Shown here one piece after another: positions 43,513 to 51,658 of a DNA stretch of 64,000 nucleotides. How positions within the stretch are numbered: position 1 is the first letter of the stretch; every line of letters begins with the position of its first letter. The stretch comes from Streptomyces spinoverrucosus (GTDB lineage Bacteria > Actinomycetota > Actinomycetes > Streptomycetales > Streptomycetaceae), in contig NZ_JADPZX010000001.1 of assembly GCF_015712165.1 (NCBI RefSeq), positions 4,109,001 through 4,173,000 on the forward strand, in the 5' to 3' direction. Below the pieces are notes generated by a model that was not told the DNA's origin, did not search any database, and saw nothing but the letters and a program-made list of their open reading frames with translations. The position numbers and the translations under genes are program-made.

Positions 43513-44786
43513 TGGTGCCTCTTAGCCTGGCCGTCCCTCTTTACGATCACCTGGGCGTGATCAATAAGCCACTCCAGCGCCCAGTCAATGTCCCCGTTTC
43601 CGCCTGTGACGCCTTTACGTATCGCGCCCAGACTCGCCCCTGGGTTGTGCTGGACGAATCCGAGTACCGCCTTACGCAGCCTCTCAGGCGGGTCCGGCCT
43701 GTACCCCCTGTCTTCCACTGGTCGAGCTGGCCAGACATTCGCACTCGGCATAGGCTTGTCCTTGAAATCAATCACTAGGTCTGCAAAGTGCTGGGGAGTC
43801 TTGCCCGGTATGGCATGGGCGCGCACCCATGCGGGCCGGTCTTTCTCGACTCGGAGCCTGCTTTTTCCGATGACTCCTTTACCGATCGGATGGACGGGGT
43901 CAAGGAAATATGAGACTCCCGTGATCGCTGATTTCTTGTGCTGTGAACCGAGCGCGCGGTTTCCGTCGTGTGGGACGTGGTCGAGCACTACGACGGCCCA
44001 TTGAGCGGCAGCGAAAGCCTTTGTCAGCTTCGCATGCCATGCGGCAACGTCCTCGGCTTCCTTCCCGTTCAACCCCTCAAGTGCCATTGACTCTGTCATG
44101 CCGTCGAATATGGCGAGGCTGCCGCCCAGGGAAACGAGCTGTTGGAACTCTCGTTCATCGACATCTGTTAGCGGCCCGGTAGGGTTGCAGTAGTGGAAGT
44201 ACGTGGCTATATCTTCCCGGCTTGCGCCTAGGGTCTTGAGGCGCCGGATGATAGAGCCTGCGTCGTCTTCAAAGTCGATATAGGCAACGTGTCTATGCGC
44301 CCTGATTTCCTGTGCGGCAACTAGACAGGCGAGCCATGACTTGCCCGCTTCCGATTCGGCATGTACGCCGTTGATTTTTCCCCGGTAGAAAATCCCTAGG
44401 GGCATGTCGCCAGTCAGATAGCCGACGTCGGTCTGTGTCTCGCTTTCAGCTTCCTCCCATATTGAATCTAGGTTTACCGGCGCCCAGGACCCACCCTTGC
44501 CGCTCCTGTCGGCAATAATCTTCTTGGCTACTATCTTGGCTTCCTCAACGCTGACTATCCGTTGCGCTTCCCGGAGTATGGCCCCCCTGCGCCTGTGCTC
44601 CTCTACGAGCGCCGCCGTCTTTTCGTCTCCTCCCTTACTCGGGAGCAGAGTCGCAATATCATCAACCAAGAGTTGGGCTTGCCGTGGTAGAGCGTCGTAC
44701 GTTTCGGCGTTGGGATTGAGCAGCCAATGAAATGCGAGGCGAACGTTTATCTCCGACTCGGGAAGTTCCGGAATCTCGTCAGGCAC
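43482..44786 (-). CDS. RecA-fold ATPase, Rep/primase-helicase-like, of the integrated element
   Basis: A 434-residue protein. A helical N-terminus (residues 1-115) precedes an AAA_25/RepA-like RecA fold. Walker A is degenerate (HAESEAGKSW), Walker B is SLAIFDGMTE, and WAVVVLDHVPHDGNRALGSQ supplies the hexamer motif. From about residue 355 a winged-helix follows (RLRKAVLGFVQHNPGASLGA). Proteins like this initiate replication of actinobacterial integrative elements and satellites. The iteron-like cluster at the 3' end supports that role. It overlaps the upstream zinc-motif gene by 8 bp. Codon use is less GC-biased than in neighbouring core genes. Confidence 0.82.
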   Translation of the reverse strand: MPDEIPELPESEINVRLAFHWLLNPNAETYDALPRQAQLLVDDIATLLPSKGGDEKTAALVEEHRRRGAILREAQRIVSVEEAKIVAKKIIADRSGKGGSWAPVNLDSIWEEAESETQTDVGYLTGDMPLGIFYRGKINGVHAESEAGKSWLACLVAAQEIRAHRHVAYIDFEDDAGSIIRRLKTLGASREDIATYFHYCNPTGPLTDVDEREFQQLVSLGGSLAIFDGMTESMALEGLNGKEAEDVAAWHAKLTKAFAAAQWAVVVLDHVPHDGNRALGSQHKKSAITGVSYFLDPVHPIGKGVIGKSRLRVEKDRPAWVRAHAIPGKTPQHFADLVIDFKDKPMPSANVWPARPVEDRGYRPDPPERLRKAVLGFVQHNPGASLGAIRKGVTGGNGDIDWALEWLIDHAQVIVKRDGQAKRHHPADPAGTLP

Positions 44787-45066
44787 CCGACCCCCCGCTG
44801 TCTGGGTCGCCTAGGACCCTCGCAGCGCGGCCGGTTGCTGCGGCTGCCCTAATCGCGTCCGGCATGTCCGTGAGCGTTCCCCGCAGAACGGGGCATGTTT
44901 CGTCGTGGCCGACCCTGACTTGGTAAATCCCGGATGGGTCCCGGACGATTTCAGTAACGCGCGAGTGACAATGGCTGCATTGATAGTTGCGGGCAAAGTC
45001 CTTAACGGATTTGGGCGGTCCACTCGGAGAGGGCCGCGGCTTCCTTGGCCTCTTGTTTCCGGGCAT
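44779..45066 (-). CDS. small zinc-motif protein of the integrated element
   Basis: A 95-residue protein. The basic, Pro-rich N-terminus (PGNKRPRKPRPSPSGPPKSV) leads to a probable zinc-binding unit with YQCSHCHSRV and then VGHDETCPVL (Cys, Cys, His, Cys). An Ala-rich helix closes it. Similar small proteins occur beside Rep genes of actinobacterial elements; the function is unknown. ATG 45066 has a perfect AGGAGG. The 3' end overlaps the Rep-like gene by 8 bp. Confidence 0.75.
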   Translation of the reverse strand: MPGNKRPRKPRPSPSGPPKSVKDFARNYQCSHCHSRVTEIVRDPSGIYQVRVGHDETCPVLRGTLTDMPDAIRAAAATGRAARVLGDPDSGGSGA

Positions 45067-45171
45067 TGAATGCCTCCTAGATAGGTGGGTTGGATGCGCC
45101 GGCCATGCCTGTATTCAGTTGTTTTTCTGGCGCTCTGTTGAGTTGTCAAGGTGCATTGGTCGTGCTGCGTT

Positions 45172-45378
45172 TCAGTCGACCGGAGGCAAGAGGGCGCGCA
45201 GACGCGCGATTTGCTCGGGTGTCGGAGCCGGGGCGTTTTCGACAACGCGCCTGATGTGCTCCTCAAGTGACAGCGTCTTCAACTCGCGCTGATCATCGGC
45301 CACATCGGCATTGGGGTTCTGCCGCTTGCGCCCAGCAATGCGGGCGCGGAGTTGGGCTTTCTCGTGAGAGATAGACAT
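45172..45378 (-). CDS. small charged protein of the integrated element
   Basis: A 68-residue protein beginning MSISHEKAQLRARIAGRKRQ and ending in a helical segment (TPEQIARLRALLPPVD). The alternating basic and acidic helical composition fits a DNA-binding accessory or excisionase-like role, but no helix-turn-helix is evident. ATG 45378 with CGGAG 7 bp upstream is chosen over the 115-residue frame. It precedes the zinc-motif gene by 105 bp; a TTGACA lies on the minus strand in that gap (about 45147). Confidence 0.65.
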   Translation of the reverse strand: MSISHEKAQLRARIAGRKRQNPNADVADDQRELKTLSLEEHIRRVVENAPAPTPEQIARLRALLPPVD

Positions 45379-45650
45379 ACGGGGACTCCGGATATGTCCC
45401 GTCGGGACTAGGAGGTGAGTCCGTAACGCTGCTGTCAGCGTCGCCCCATTCTGCGTGAGCTTGTGTCGTAGCTCGCTTGCCATCCTGGGCGCCCTCAGCG
45501 AAGCGATACCCGCATGCAAGGACCACCGGGCCTTAACTCGGCTTGCTGCGCCCCTATTTGGCCGGACGCTGCCCCGTACTGCGCCCGATGGGGAAACTCC
45601 TCAGCGCGACCTTTCACGGTCCCTCACGCCCCCGTACGGCCCCAGGCGCA
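45379..45650. other. intergenic region between integrase and small-protein genes
   Basis: No gene I can support. The minus strand holds the promoter of the small-protein/Rep operon. A short frame at 45293-45526 minus lacks a ribosome site and overlaps the small gene. Confidence 0.4.
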
Positions 45651-45691
45651 CGAGAGCGCCCCCGCCCAGGAATCGGGCAGGGGCGCTCTCG
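45651..45691 (-). terminator. terminator of the integrase gene
   Basis: CGAGAGCGCCCC (45651-45662) pairs with GGGGCGCTCTCG (45680-45691), with an inner GCCC/GGGC stem. It starts 9 bp past the integrase stop. Confidence 0.85.
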
Positions 45692-45699
45692 TTCGGGCG

Positions 45700-47268
45700 C
45701 TACGCGGCCGTACACGCCTCGCAGGCGGGTTCCTGGTGCCAGTGGATACGGTCGGCGGCAGGCACGCCACGGCCACGCCGGATGCGCACCTGCCCGAGCC
45801 AGTCAGCCGACAGCAGGAGGCGCGCCACCTCACGGCGCGCCTCAACCGGCGCAGCCTCCCAGCGCTTCACGACGTCCTTGCCGGGCCGGATCAGGTCCGT
45901 GAGGACTGCGGGCAGGGTGAGCCTGCGCTCTTGCTCCTCAAGGGCAGTGATCTTCGTAGTCAGGGTCTCGACCATCCGCGCGAACATGCGCGCCTCCGCG
46001 ACGCTCTCAGGCTCCGCGTTCTCCGCCTCGCTCCGCTCGCCCCGCAGCCGCTCAATCTCGGCGCGGAGGTGCTCGACCTTGCCGGAGTCCTGCGCGGAGG
46101 CGGCGAAGTCCTCATAGACCTTGTCCGACGCGAGATAGGCCAGGATCACGCCGGGATGGGTTGGGGACCCGATGATCAGCGCATCTACCGCAGGTTTGTT
46201 GATTTGGACGCAGCGACGCTCACGGCAGAAGTAGTACGCGCTCGTACCCTCCCCGGCAGCACCCATCGTCCCGCCGCACACGTCACACCTGATGATCATG
46301 GTCAGGGCGTGCTTTGCCTTGCCGTTGCGGGTGCTGCGGCGGGCAGGGTCGAGCAGCGTCCGGCGCACTGCCCAGAACGTCTCGCGGTCGACCAGGGGCG
46401 CCCAGGTGGCCTCATAGAGGTTCGTCTCCACCTGCTGCGCCTGGAACGTGCGTCCCCGGCTCTTGGGCGTGTGCTTGCGGTACCCGCCGTAGGCCGGACG
46501 CAGCGCCATCGATCGCAGGTGCTCATCCGTGAACGGCCTGCCCGAGCGGTTCACATGCCCTGCGGCTGCCAGTTCCCGCGCGATACGCCGATACGACTTG
46601 CCCTCTCGCAGGCCCTTGAACAGGGCTTTGGGCACCTCAGACTCTTCCGGGTTCTCAACCCAGTTGATCAGCTTGCCTGTCTGCTCGTCGTACTGCGCCA
46701 TGTAGCCGTGCGGCGGGCGGGCATTCGGGCGCCCTTGCTCTGCCTGGGCGGCAGACGTGCGCCGGTTGCGCATGCTGACCTTGTCGCTCTCCGTCTCGGA
46801 GTCCGAGGCGTCCTCACGCAGGTTGCGGCGGTCCTTCCAGTGCGACAGGTCATAGAGCCGGTTGTCGCTGGTGATGAAGATTCTTTTGCCGCGTTCCTCG
46901 CACAGCTCCATGAGGTGCAGCCACTCAGAGGTTTTGCGGCTGTACCGGCTGTTTTCCCACAGGATCAGCACGTCTTCCGTGAACGCGCCCGACTCAAGAT
47001 CAGCCACGAGCCGCGCCCAGTCGTCGCGCGCCTTGCTGGCGTACCGGCTTGCCGACCGGTCGTTGTCGACGTAAGGCTCACCAGTGATCTTGATGCTGTG
47101 CCGCACGGTCGTGCGTTCGTTGTCGTCGTGCTGCTCAGTCACGGACCGCTGCCGCCCAGAGCTGTCCTGGGACACGCGCAGGTACTCACGGCCTGTGAGC
47201 CATGCCGTGCGCGTGTCCACGGCGACGGAAGGGGCGGGCAGGGTGGCGTTTGCGGTGTTGAAAGGCAT
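45700..47268 (-). CDS. int: large serine recombinase (integrase)
   Basis: A 522-residue large serine integrase. The resolvase domain contains the catalytic serine in REYLRVSQDSSGRQRS and the arginines of WENSRYSRKTSEW. A recombinase domain follows (GLREGKSYRRIARELAAAGH, RPAYGGYRKH). The zinc-ribbon reads CDVCGGTMG with a Cys pair in CRERRCVQ, and a coiled coil (VEHLRAEIERLRGERSEAEN) lies near residues 410-450. Such enzymes integrate elements unidirectionally at short att sites. The gene lies next to the right junction, its usual position. ATG 47268 is used. It is followed by a strong terminator. Confidence 0.93.
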   Translation of the reverse strand: MPFNTANATLPAPSVAVDTRTAWLTGREYLRVSQDSSGRQRSVTEQHDDNERTTVRHSIKITGEPYVDNDRSASRYASKARDDWARLVADLESGAFTEDVLILWENSRYSRKTSEWLHLMELCEERGKRIFITSDNRLYDLSHWKDRRNLREDASDSETESDKVSMRNRRTSAAQAEQGRPNARPPHGYMAQYDEQTGKLINWVENPEESEVPKALFKGLREGKSYRRIARELAAAGHVNRSGRPFTDEHLRSMALRPAYGGYRKHTPKSRGRTFQAQQVETNLYEATWAPLVDRETFWAVRRTLLDPARRSTRNGKAKHALTMIIRCDVCGGTMGAAGEGTSAYYFCRERRCVQINKPAVDALIIGSPTHPGVILAYLASDKVYEDFAASAQDSGKVEHLRAEIERLRGERSEAENAEPESVAEARMFARMVETLTTKITALEEQERRLTLPAVLTDLIRPGKDVVKRWEAAPVEARREVARLLLSADWLGQVRIRRGRGVPAADRIHWHQEPACEACTAA

Positions 47269-47350
47269 GCCAGCAGGATGCACAACTACCCGCACCTAAG
47301 AAGTTGCACCGGGCGGCAGCCCCCGGGACGCCCACCCCAACGCCGCGCGC

Positions 47351-48651
47351 CTACGCGGGGACGTGCACCGTCTCCACCCTGCTCGCGACCAGTCGCTCCC
47401 GCTCCCGCCGAGCCGCCCGCCGCCGCAACCGCAGAATCTGCGAGACCCCCAGCGCCTGCAGCACGAACACGGACGAGAAAGCCACCGTGTAGTCGTCCCC
47501 GGTGGCGTCCAGCAGCGCGCCCACCGCGAACAACGTGGTCATCGAGGCGACGAAACCGCCCATGTTGGTGATCCCGGACGCCGTCCCCTGCCGCTCCGGC
47601 GGATTCGCCGGGCGGGCGAAGTCGAACCCGATCATCGAGGCCGGCCCGCACGCGCCCAGCACCGTGCACAGCACCACCAGCAGCCACATCGGAGCCCGAT
47701 CGGCCGGGTAGAACACCGTCGCGGCCCACAGCAGCGACGTCGCCCCCACCGTCCCGAGCGCGAGCGGCAGCCGCGCCCCGTGGTGCCGGGCGACGATCTG
47801 GCCGTACACCAGTCCGACCGCCATGTTCGACAGCACGACCAGGGTCAGCAGTTCACCGGCCGTGGCACGGGACAGCCCCTGCGCCTCGACCAGGAACGGC
47901 AGCCCCCACAGCAGCAGGAACACCATCGCCGGGAACTGGGTCGTGAAGTGCACCCACAGCCCGAGCCGGGTCCCCGGCTCCCGCCAGGACGCGGCGATCT
48001 GCCGTCGTACGTACGCGGCCCCCATGTGCGGCGCCGGCTCCGGCTCGTGCCCCTCGGGGTGGTCCTTCAGGAACAGCAGGAGCAGCACGAGGACCACGAC
48101 CCCGGCGAGCGCGCTGCCCGCGAACGCGGCGGTCCAGCCGATGCCGTGCAGCAGCCGGGCCAGGACGAGGGTGGAGACCAGGTTGCCCGCCATGCCGACC
48201 AGCCCGGCGAGCTGCGCGATCATCGGCCCGCGCCGCGCCGGGAACCAGCGGGTGCCCAGCCGCAGCACGCTGATGAACGTCATCGCGTCACCGCAGCCGA
48301 GCAGCGCGCGCGAGGCGAGCGCCATGCCGTACGAGGGGAGAACGCGAAGCCCAGCTGCCCGGCCGTGAACAGCACGACGCCCAGCGTCAGCACCTTCTTG
48401 GTGCCGAGCCGGTCGACCAGCAGGCCGACGGGTATCTGCATGCCGGCGTAGACCAGCAGTTGCAGGATCGAGAACGTCGACAGCGCGGAGGCGTTCACGT
48501 CGAACCGGTCGGCGGCGTCGAGACCGGCGACCCCCAGCGACGTGCGGAAGATGACGGCGACGAAGTAGACCGAGGCGCCTATGCCCCAGACGGCGACGGC
48601 GCGCCGGCCGCCGGGCGGATCGCCGGGCAGGGAGACCGACCCGGAGCTCAT
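47351..48651 (-). pseudogene. MFS transporter gene with a frameshift
   Basis: Two frames together give a complete 12-segment major-facilitator protein. The first runs from ATG 48651 (AVAVWGIGASVYFVAVIF) to LGFAFSP. The second continues from SYGMALASRALLGCGDAMTF to the TAG at 47351, with PFLVEAQGLSRATAGELLTL among its segments. The switch lies at about 48334-48341, where one base seems missing in TTCTCCCCTCG. Unless this is a sequencing error, the transporter is inactive. The start overlaps the GntR stop (ATGA), so regulator and transporter form an operon. The integrated element ends just beyond its 3' end. Confidence 0.75.
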
Positions 48652-49301
48652 CGGACCTCACCCCGTGCGAGGTGCGAGAACCAGCCGATGTGCCGGTGGA
48701 CCACGTCGACGGCCGCGTCCGGGTTCCCGGAGCGCAGCGCGTCCAGGATCTCCTGGTGCTCCGCGAGCGTCTTGGCGATCCGGTCGGGGTGGGAGTGCAT
48801 CACGGCGACGCCCATCCGCAACTGCCGGTCGCGCAGCTGGTCGTAGAGCCGGGAGAGGATCTCGTTCCCACCGCTGCGCACGATCTCGGCGTGGAAGCAG
48901 CGGTCGGTGACAGCGGCGGCGGCCAGGTCCCCGGCGGCGGCCTGTTCCTTCTGCTGCTCCAGGAGTGCTTCGAGGCGCTCGATGAGCCCGGAGGGCGCGG
49001 GTACGGCCTTGCGCGCGGCGTGCTCCTCCACCAGCAGGCGGGTCTCGACGACGTCCGCGATCTCCTGCGCGGAGACCGGCAGGACGAGCGCGCCCTTCTT
49101 CGGGTAGAGCTTGATCAGTCCCTCGACCTCCAGCCGCAGCAGCGCCTCGCGCACGGGTGTCCTCGACACCCCCACGGCATCGGCCAGCTCGCCCTCGGTG
49201 AGGAGGGTGCCGCCCTCGTAACGGCGGTCCAGGACGCCTTGCTTGACGTGGGTGTACACGCGGTCGGCGGCAGGGGGTTGCTTCACGGCGGCCAGGGTCA
49301 T
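48648..49301 (-). CDS. GntR-family regulator (FadR/FCD subgroup)
   Basis: A 217-residue regulator. The N-terminal winged helix reads GGTLLTEGELADAVGVSRTP followed by VREALLRLEVEGLIKLYPKK. The C-terminal FCD ligand-binding domain carries DRCFHAEIVRSGGNEILSRL and the metal-binding His pair of AEHQEILDAL and VVHRHIGWF. The ligand is unknown, probably a substrate of the coupled MFS transporter. ATG 49301 gives the domain-compatible start; TATCCT about 12 bp upstream suggests a near-leaderless transcript. TACGTGTTGTA just upstream is a possible operator half-palindrome. Confidence 0.9.
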   Translation of the reverse strand: MTLAAVKQPPAADRVYTHVKQGVLDRRYEGGTLLTEGELADAVGVSRTPVREALLRLEVEGLIKLYPKKGALVLPVSAQEIADVVETRLLVEEHAARKAVPAPSGLIERLEALLEQQKEQAAAGDLAAAAVTDRCFHAEIVRSGGNEILSRLYDQLRDRQLRMGVAVMHSHPDRIAKTLAEHQEILDALRSGNPDAAVDVVHRHIGWFSHLARGEVR

Positions 49302-49504
49302 GCCGACAGGATAGATACAACACGTACGCATAGGTGGGACCGTCCACCATGCGGACCGCGCGAGGCCTCCCGGAAGTCCCTCATCCCCGCCCAGTTTCCG
49401 CACAACTATTCGTGCTACTTACGTGTCACACACATGCGGCCCGCTGTACTCCCGTTCAACTCGGCCGCGCCATAGGGGCATTCGACGTATTCGGGGTATC
49501 TCAG

Positions 49505-50404
49505 TTGATAACCGGCATCAAGGGCATCCGTATCCGCAGAGCCGTCGCCGTCACCGCGACCGCCGGCGCCGTGTTCGCCACGGGAGCCCTCACCGCGGCA
49601 CCCGCGCAGGCTGTCACCGCGCCGACGATCGCCGCCAAGGGCGGCTACGTCATGAACAACGCGAACGGCGCGACGCTGTACACCAAGGCGGCTGACACCA
49701 AGCGCGCCACCGGCTCCACCACCAAGATCATGACGGCGAAGGTCGTGCTGTCCCAGCCGAACCTGAACCTCGACGCCAAGGTCACGGTCCAGAAGGCCTA
49801 CAGCGACTACATCGTGGCGAACACCGCCTCCTCCGCCCGTCTGATCGTGGGCGACAAGGTCACCGTCCGCCAGCTGCTCTACGGGCTGATGCTGCCGTCG
49901 GGCTGTGACGCCGCCTACGCGCTCGCCGACAAGTTCGGCAGCGGTACGACGCGGGCGGCGCGCGTGAAGTCGTTCATCGGCAAGATGAACACCACGGCAC
50001 GGCAGCTCGGCATGACGAACACGAAGTTCGACTCGTTCGACGGCATCAGCAACGGCGCGAACTACTCGACGCCGCGCGACCTGACGAAGCTCGCCAGCAA
50101 CGCGATGAAGAGCGCCACCTTCCGCGCGCTGGTGAAGACGAAGTCCACGAAGCAGAAGGTCACCACGAAGAACGGCGGCTACCGCTACTACACGTGGACC
50201 AACACCAACACGCTGCTCACCAACTACAGCGGCGCCATCGGCGTGAAGACCGGTTCCGGCAGCCAGGCCAAGTTCTGCCTGGTCTTCGCGGCCACCCGTA
50301 ACGGAAAGACCGTCATCGGCACGGTCCTCACCTCCACCTCCGCCGCCCAGCGCGAAACGGACGCGAAGAAGCTCCTCAACTACGGCTTCGCCCGACTGGG
50401 CTGA
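49505..50404 (+). CDS. secreted D-alanyl-D-alanine carboxypeptidase (S11, PBP5/6-like)
   Basis: A 299-residue penicillin-binding-family peptidase. A signal peptide (RRAVAVTATAGAVFATGALT, cleaved after APAQA) leads to the catalytic domain. The SxxK motif is STTKIMTA, the second motif is SGC (LPSGCDAAYALAD) in place of the usual SxN, and the third is KTGSGS. It trims the terminal D-Ala of peptidoglycan stem peptides, and lacks the C-terminal membrane anchor of PBP5. TTG 49505 with GGGGT upstream gives a normal signal peptide; the longer frame to 49334 does not. A strong terminator with a T-tail follows. Confidence 0.88.
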   Translation: MITGIKGIRIRRAVAVTATAGAVFATGALTAAPAQAVTAPTIAAKGGYVMNNANGATLYTKAADTKRATGSTTKIMTAKVVLSQPNLNLDAKVTVQKAYSDYIVANTASSARLIVGDKVTVRQLLYGLMLPSGCDAAYALADKFGSGTTRAARVKSFIGKMNTTARQLGMTNTKFDSFDGISNGANYSTPRDLTKLASNAMKSATFRALVKTKSTKQKVTTKNGGYRYYTWTNTNTLLTNYSGAIGVKTGSGSQAKFCLVFAATRNGKTVIGTVLTSTSAAQRETDAKKLLNYGFARLG

Positions 50405-50425
50405 CGCCCACGTAGGCCACGAAGG

Positions 50426-50462
50426 GGGCCCATACCCTCGGCGCGAGCCGGAGTATGGGCCC
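50426..50462 (+). terminator. intrinsic terminator with T-run
   Basis: GGGCCCATAC (50426-50435) pairs with GTATGGGCCC (50453-50462), with an inner CTCGGC/GCCGGAG stem, followed by TTTTT at 50471-50475. Confidence 0.88.
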
Positions 50463-50524
50463 ATCCGCGTTTTTGGCGTCCCGGACGGCGACGGTGCCGG
50501 GGGGTGCGTGTGTCTGTGGGGCCG

Positions 50525-51658
50525 TCAGGCCTTCGGCCAGGTGATCCTCTGGGCCTCCGGTGTAACGAGGATCTCGAATCGGTCAAGGGTGGGAGCTCCG
50601 TCCGCCCGCCAGCGCAGCAGGTGCTCCTCGATCTCGTCCCACAGGTGCACGGGGCCGCCTTGGCGAACGGTCCAGTGCTCGCCGTCCTGGGCGAGGGCGG
50701 CCCAGGCACCGGCCTCGACGTCGAGTACGACGCGCTCGGTCCTGTCGTCGAACGTCAGGCTGATGCGCTGGGCACGTGGGGCGGCGAGCTGGGCAACGAA
50801 CCTCGCGTCCCAGTCGTCCAGGACGTCAGCGCCGAGCCGGGCGGCGCGTTCCTTGCCGGTTTGAAGATCGGGGAGCGTGCCGAGCGGCGGCGGCAGCTGG
50901 GGGCGGGCGAGCATGAACGAGATCTGCCCGCCGAGGAACCGGCCCTGCGCCACTCCGTCATCCCCGACGGTGAGGCGGGCCAGTTCGGAGGAGTACAGCC
51001 AGCCGCACAGCGTGGCCAGGACAATGCCGCCGGGCTTGGTCTGTTCGATCCAGGTGTACGGCAGCTCCAGCACGCCGCATGTGGCGATGAGCCGATCGTA
51101 GGGGGCGCCGTTTTTGTGTCCGGCCAGCCCGTCACCAACGACCAGCTCAGGGAAGTAGCCGCAGGCCCCGAGGGAGGCCCCGGCCCGGCGGGACACCTCC
51201 GGGTCCACCTCCATCGAGGTCACAAGGTCGTCGCCGAGTCGGTGGCACAGCAGCCCCGTGGAGTAGCCCGTGCCTGTGCCGATCTCCAGCACGCGGTGCC
51301 AGTCCTCCACCTGGAGGTCTTCCAGCATCCGTACGACCAGGTTCGGCATGGTGCTGGACGAGGTGGGGGCCCGCAGGATCTCACCCCGAATGTCGCCGGG
51401 CACGATCGTGCCCGCGATCTGGGTGACCAGCGACTCATCCGCGTAGCAGCGCTCCAGCCAGCCGCGCTCGTCGGCCGGCACGGGCCGCCAGGCGGTTGGT
51501 CCGGAGCCCTCGGCCTGTTCGAAGAAGCCACCGCGCAGGAACTCATGGCGAGGCACGGCCTCGACAGCCGCGCGCCACGGCTCACTGCGCAGGAATCCGC
51601 CCTCGGCGAGACGGTCGGCCAGCGCGCGGCGCAAGGCGGCAGCGTCCATGACAGTCAT
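50525..51658 (-). CDS. protein-L-isoaspartate O-methyltransferase-like enzyme of the graspetide cluster
   Basis: A 377-residue SAM-dependent methyltransferase. Motif I reads VLEIGTGTGYSTGLLCHRLG, and EMEVDPEVSRRA-like acidic motif II follows (VTSMEVDPEVSRRA). The PIMT-type N-terminal lid (YADESLVTQIAG, SSSTMPNLVVRMLEDL) is present, and about 120 C-terminal residues extend beyond ordinary PIMT. Homologues in graspetide clusters (for example ThfM of fuscimiditide) methylate an Asp side chain in the modified peptide, which then closes to an aspartimide. The stop of the ATP-grasp gene overlaps the start by one base (TGATG). The assignment rests on motif plus cluster context. Confidence 0.88.
   Translation of the reverse strand: MTVMDAAALRRALADRLAEGGFLRSEPWRAAVEAVPRHEFLRGGFFEQAEGSGPTAWRPVPADERGWLERCYADESLVTQIAGTIVPGDIRGEILRAPTSSSTMPNLVVRMLEDLQVEDWHRVLEIGTGTGYSTGLLCHRLGDDLVTSMEVDPEVSRRAGASLGACGYFPELVVGDGLAGHKNGAPYDRLIATCGVLELPYTWIEQTKPGGIVLATLCGWLYSSELARLTVGDDGVAQGRFLGGQISFMLARPQLPPPLGTLPDLQTGKERAARLGADVLDDWDARFVAQLAAPRAQRISLTFDDRTERVVLDVEAGAWAALAQDGEHWTVRQGGPVHLWDEIEEHLLRWRADGAPTLDRFEILVTPEAQRITWPKA

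Larger units (their letters stand above)
41518..47316. mobile_element. integrated element with large serine integrase (about 5.8 kb)
   Basis: The left flank 41467-41523 (GTCCGGCGTTCGAGGACGAG and on, ending GGTCCGGGGGCGG) is the first half of a very common Streptomyces intergenic repeat. The second half, GGGCGGCAGCCCCCGGGA, appears only at 47311. Both junctions share GGGCGG (41518-41523, 47311-47316), as expected for attL and attR of a serine integrase. The interior carries the integrase next to the right end, a Rep-like ATPase, two small proteins, an iteron-like cluster and an IS110 copy, with locally lower GC. No conjugation gene is present. Exact ends are inferred. Confidence 0.6.

Noticed and set aside
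45293..45526. 77-codon minus-strand frame in the integrated element
   Set aside because: It overlaps the better-supported 68-residue gene, has no ribosome site and shows no recognisable composition.
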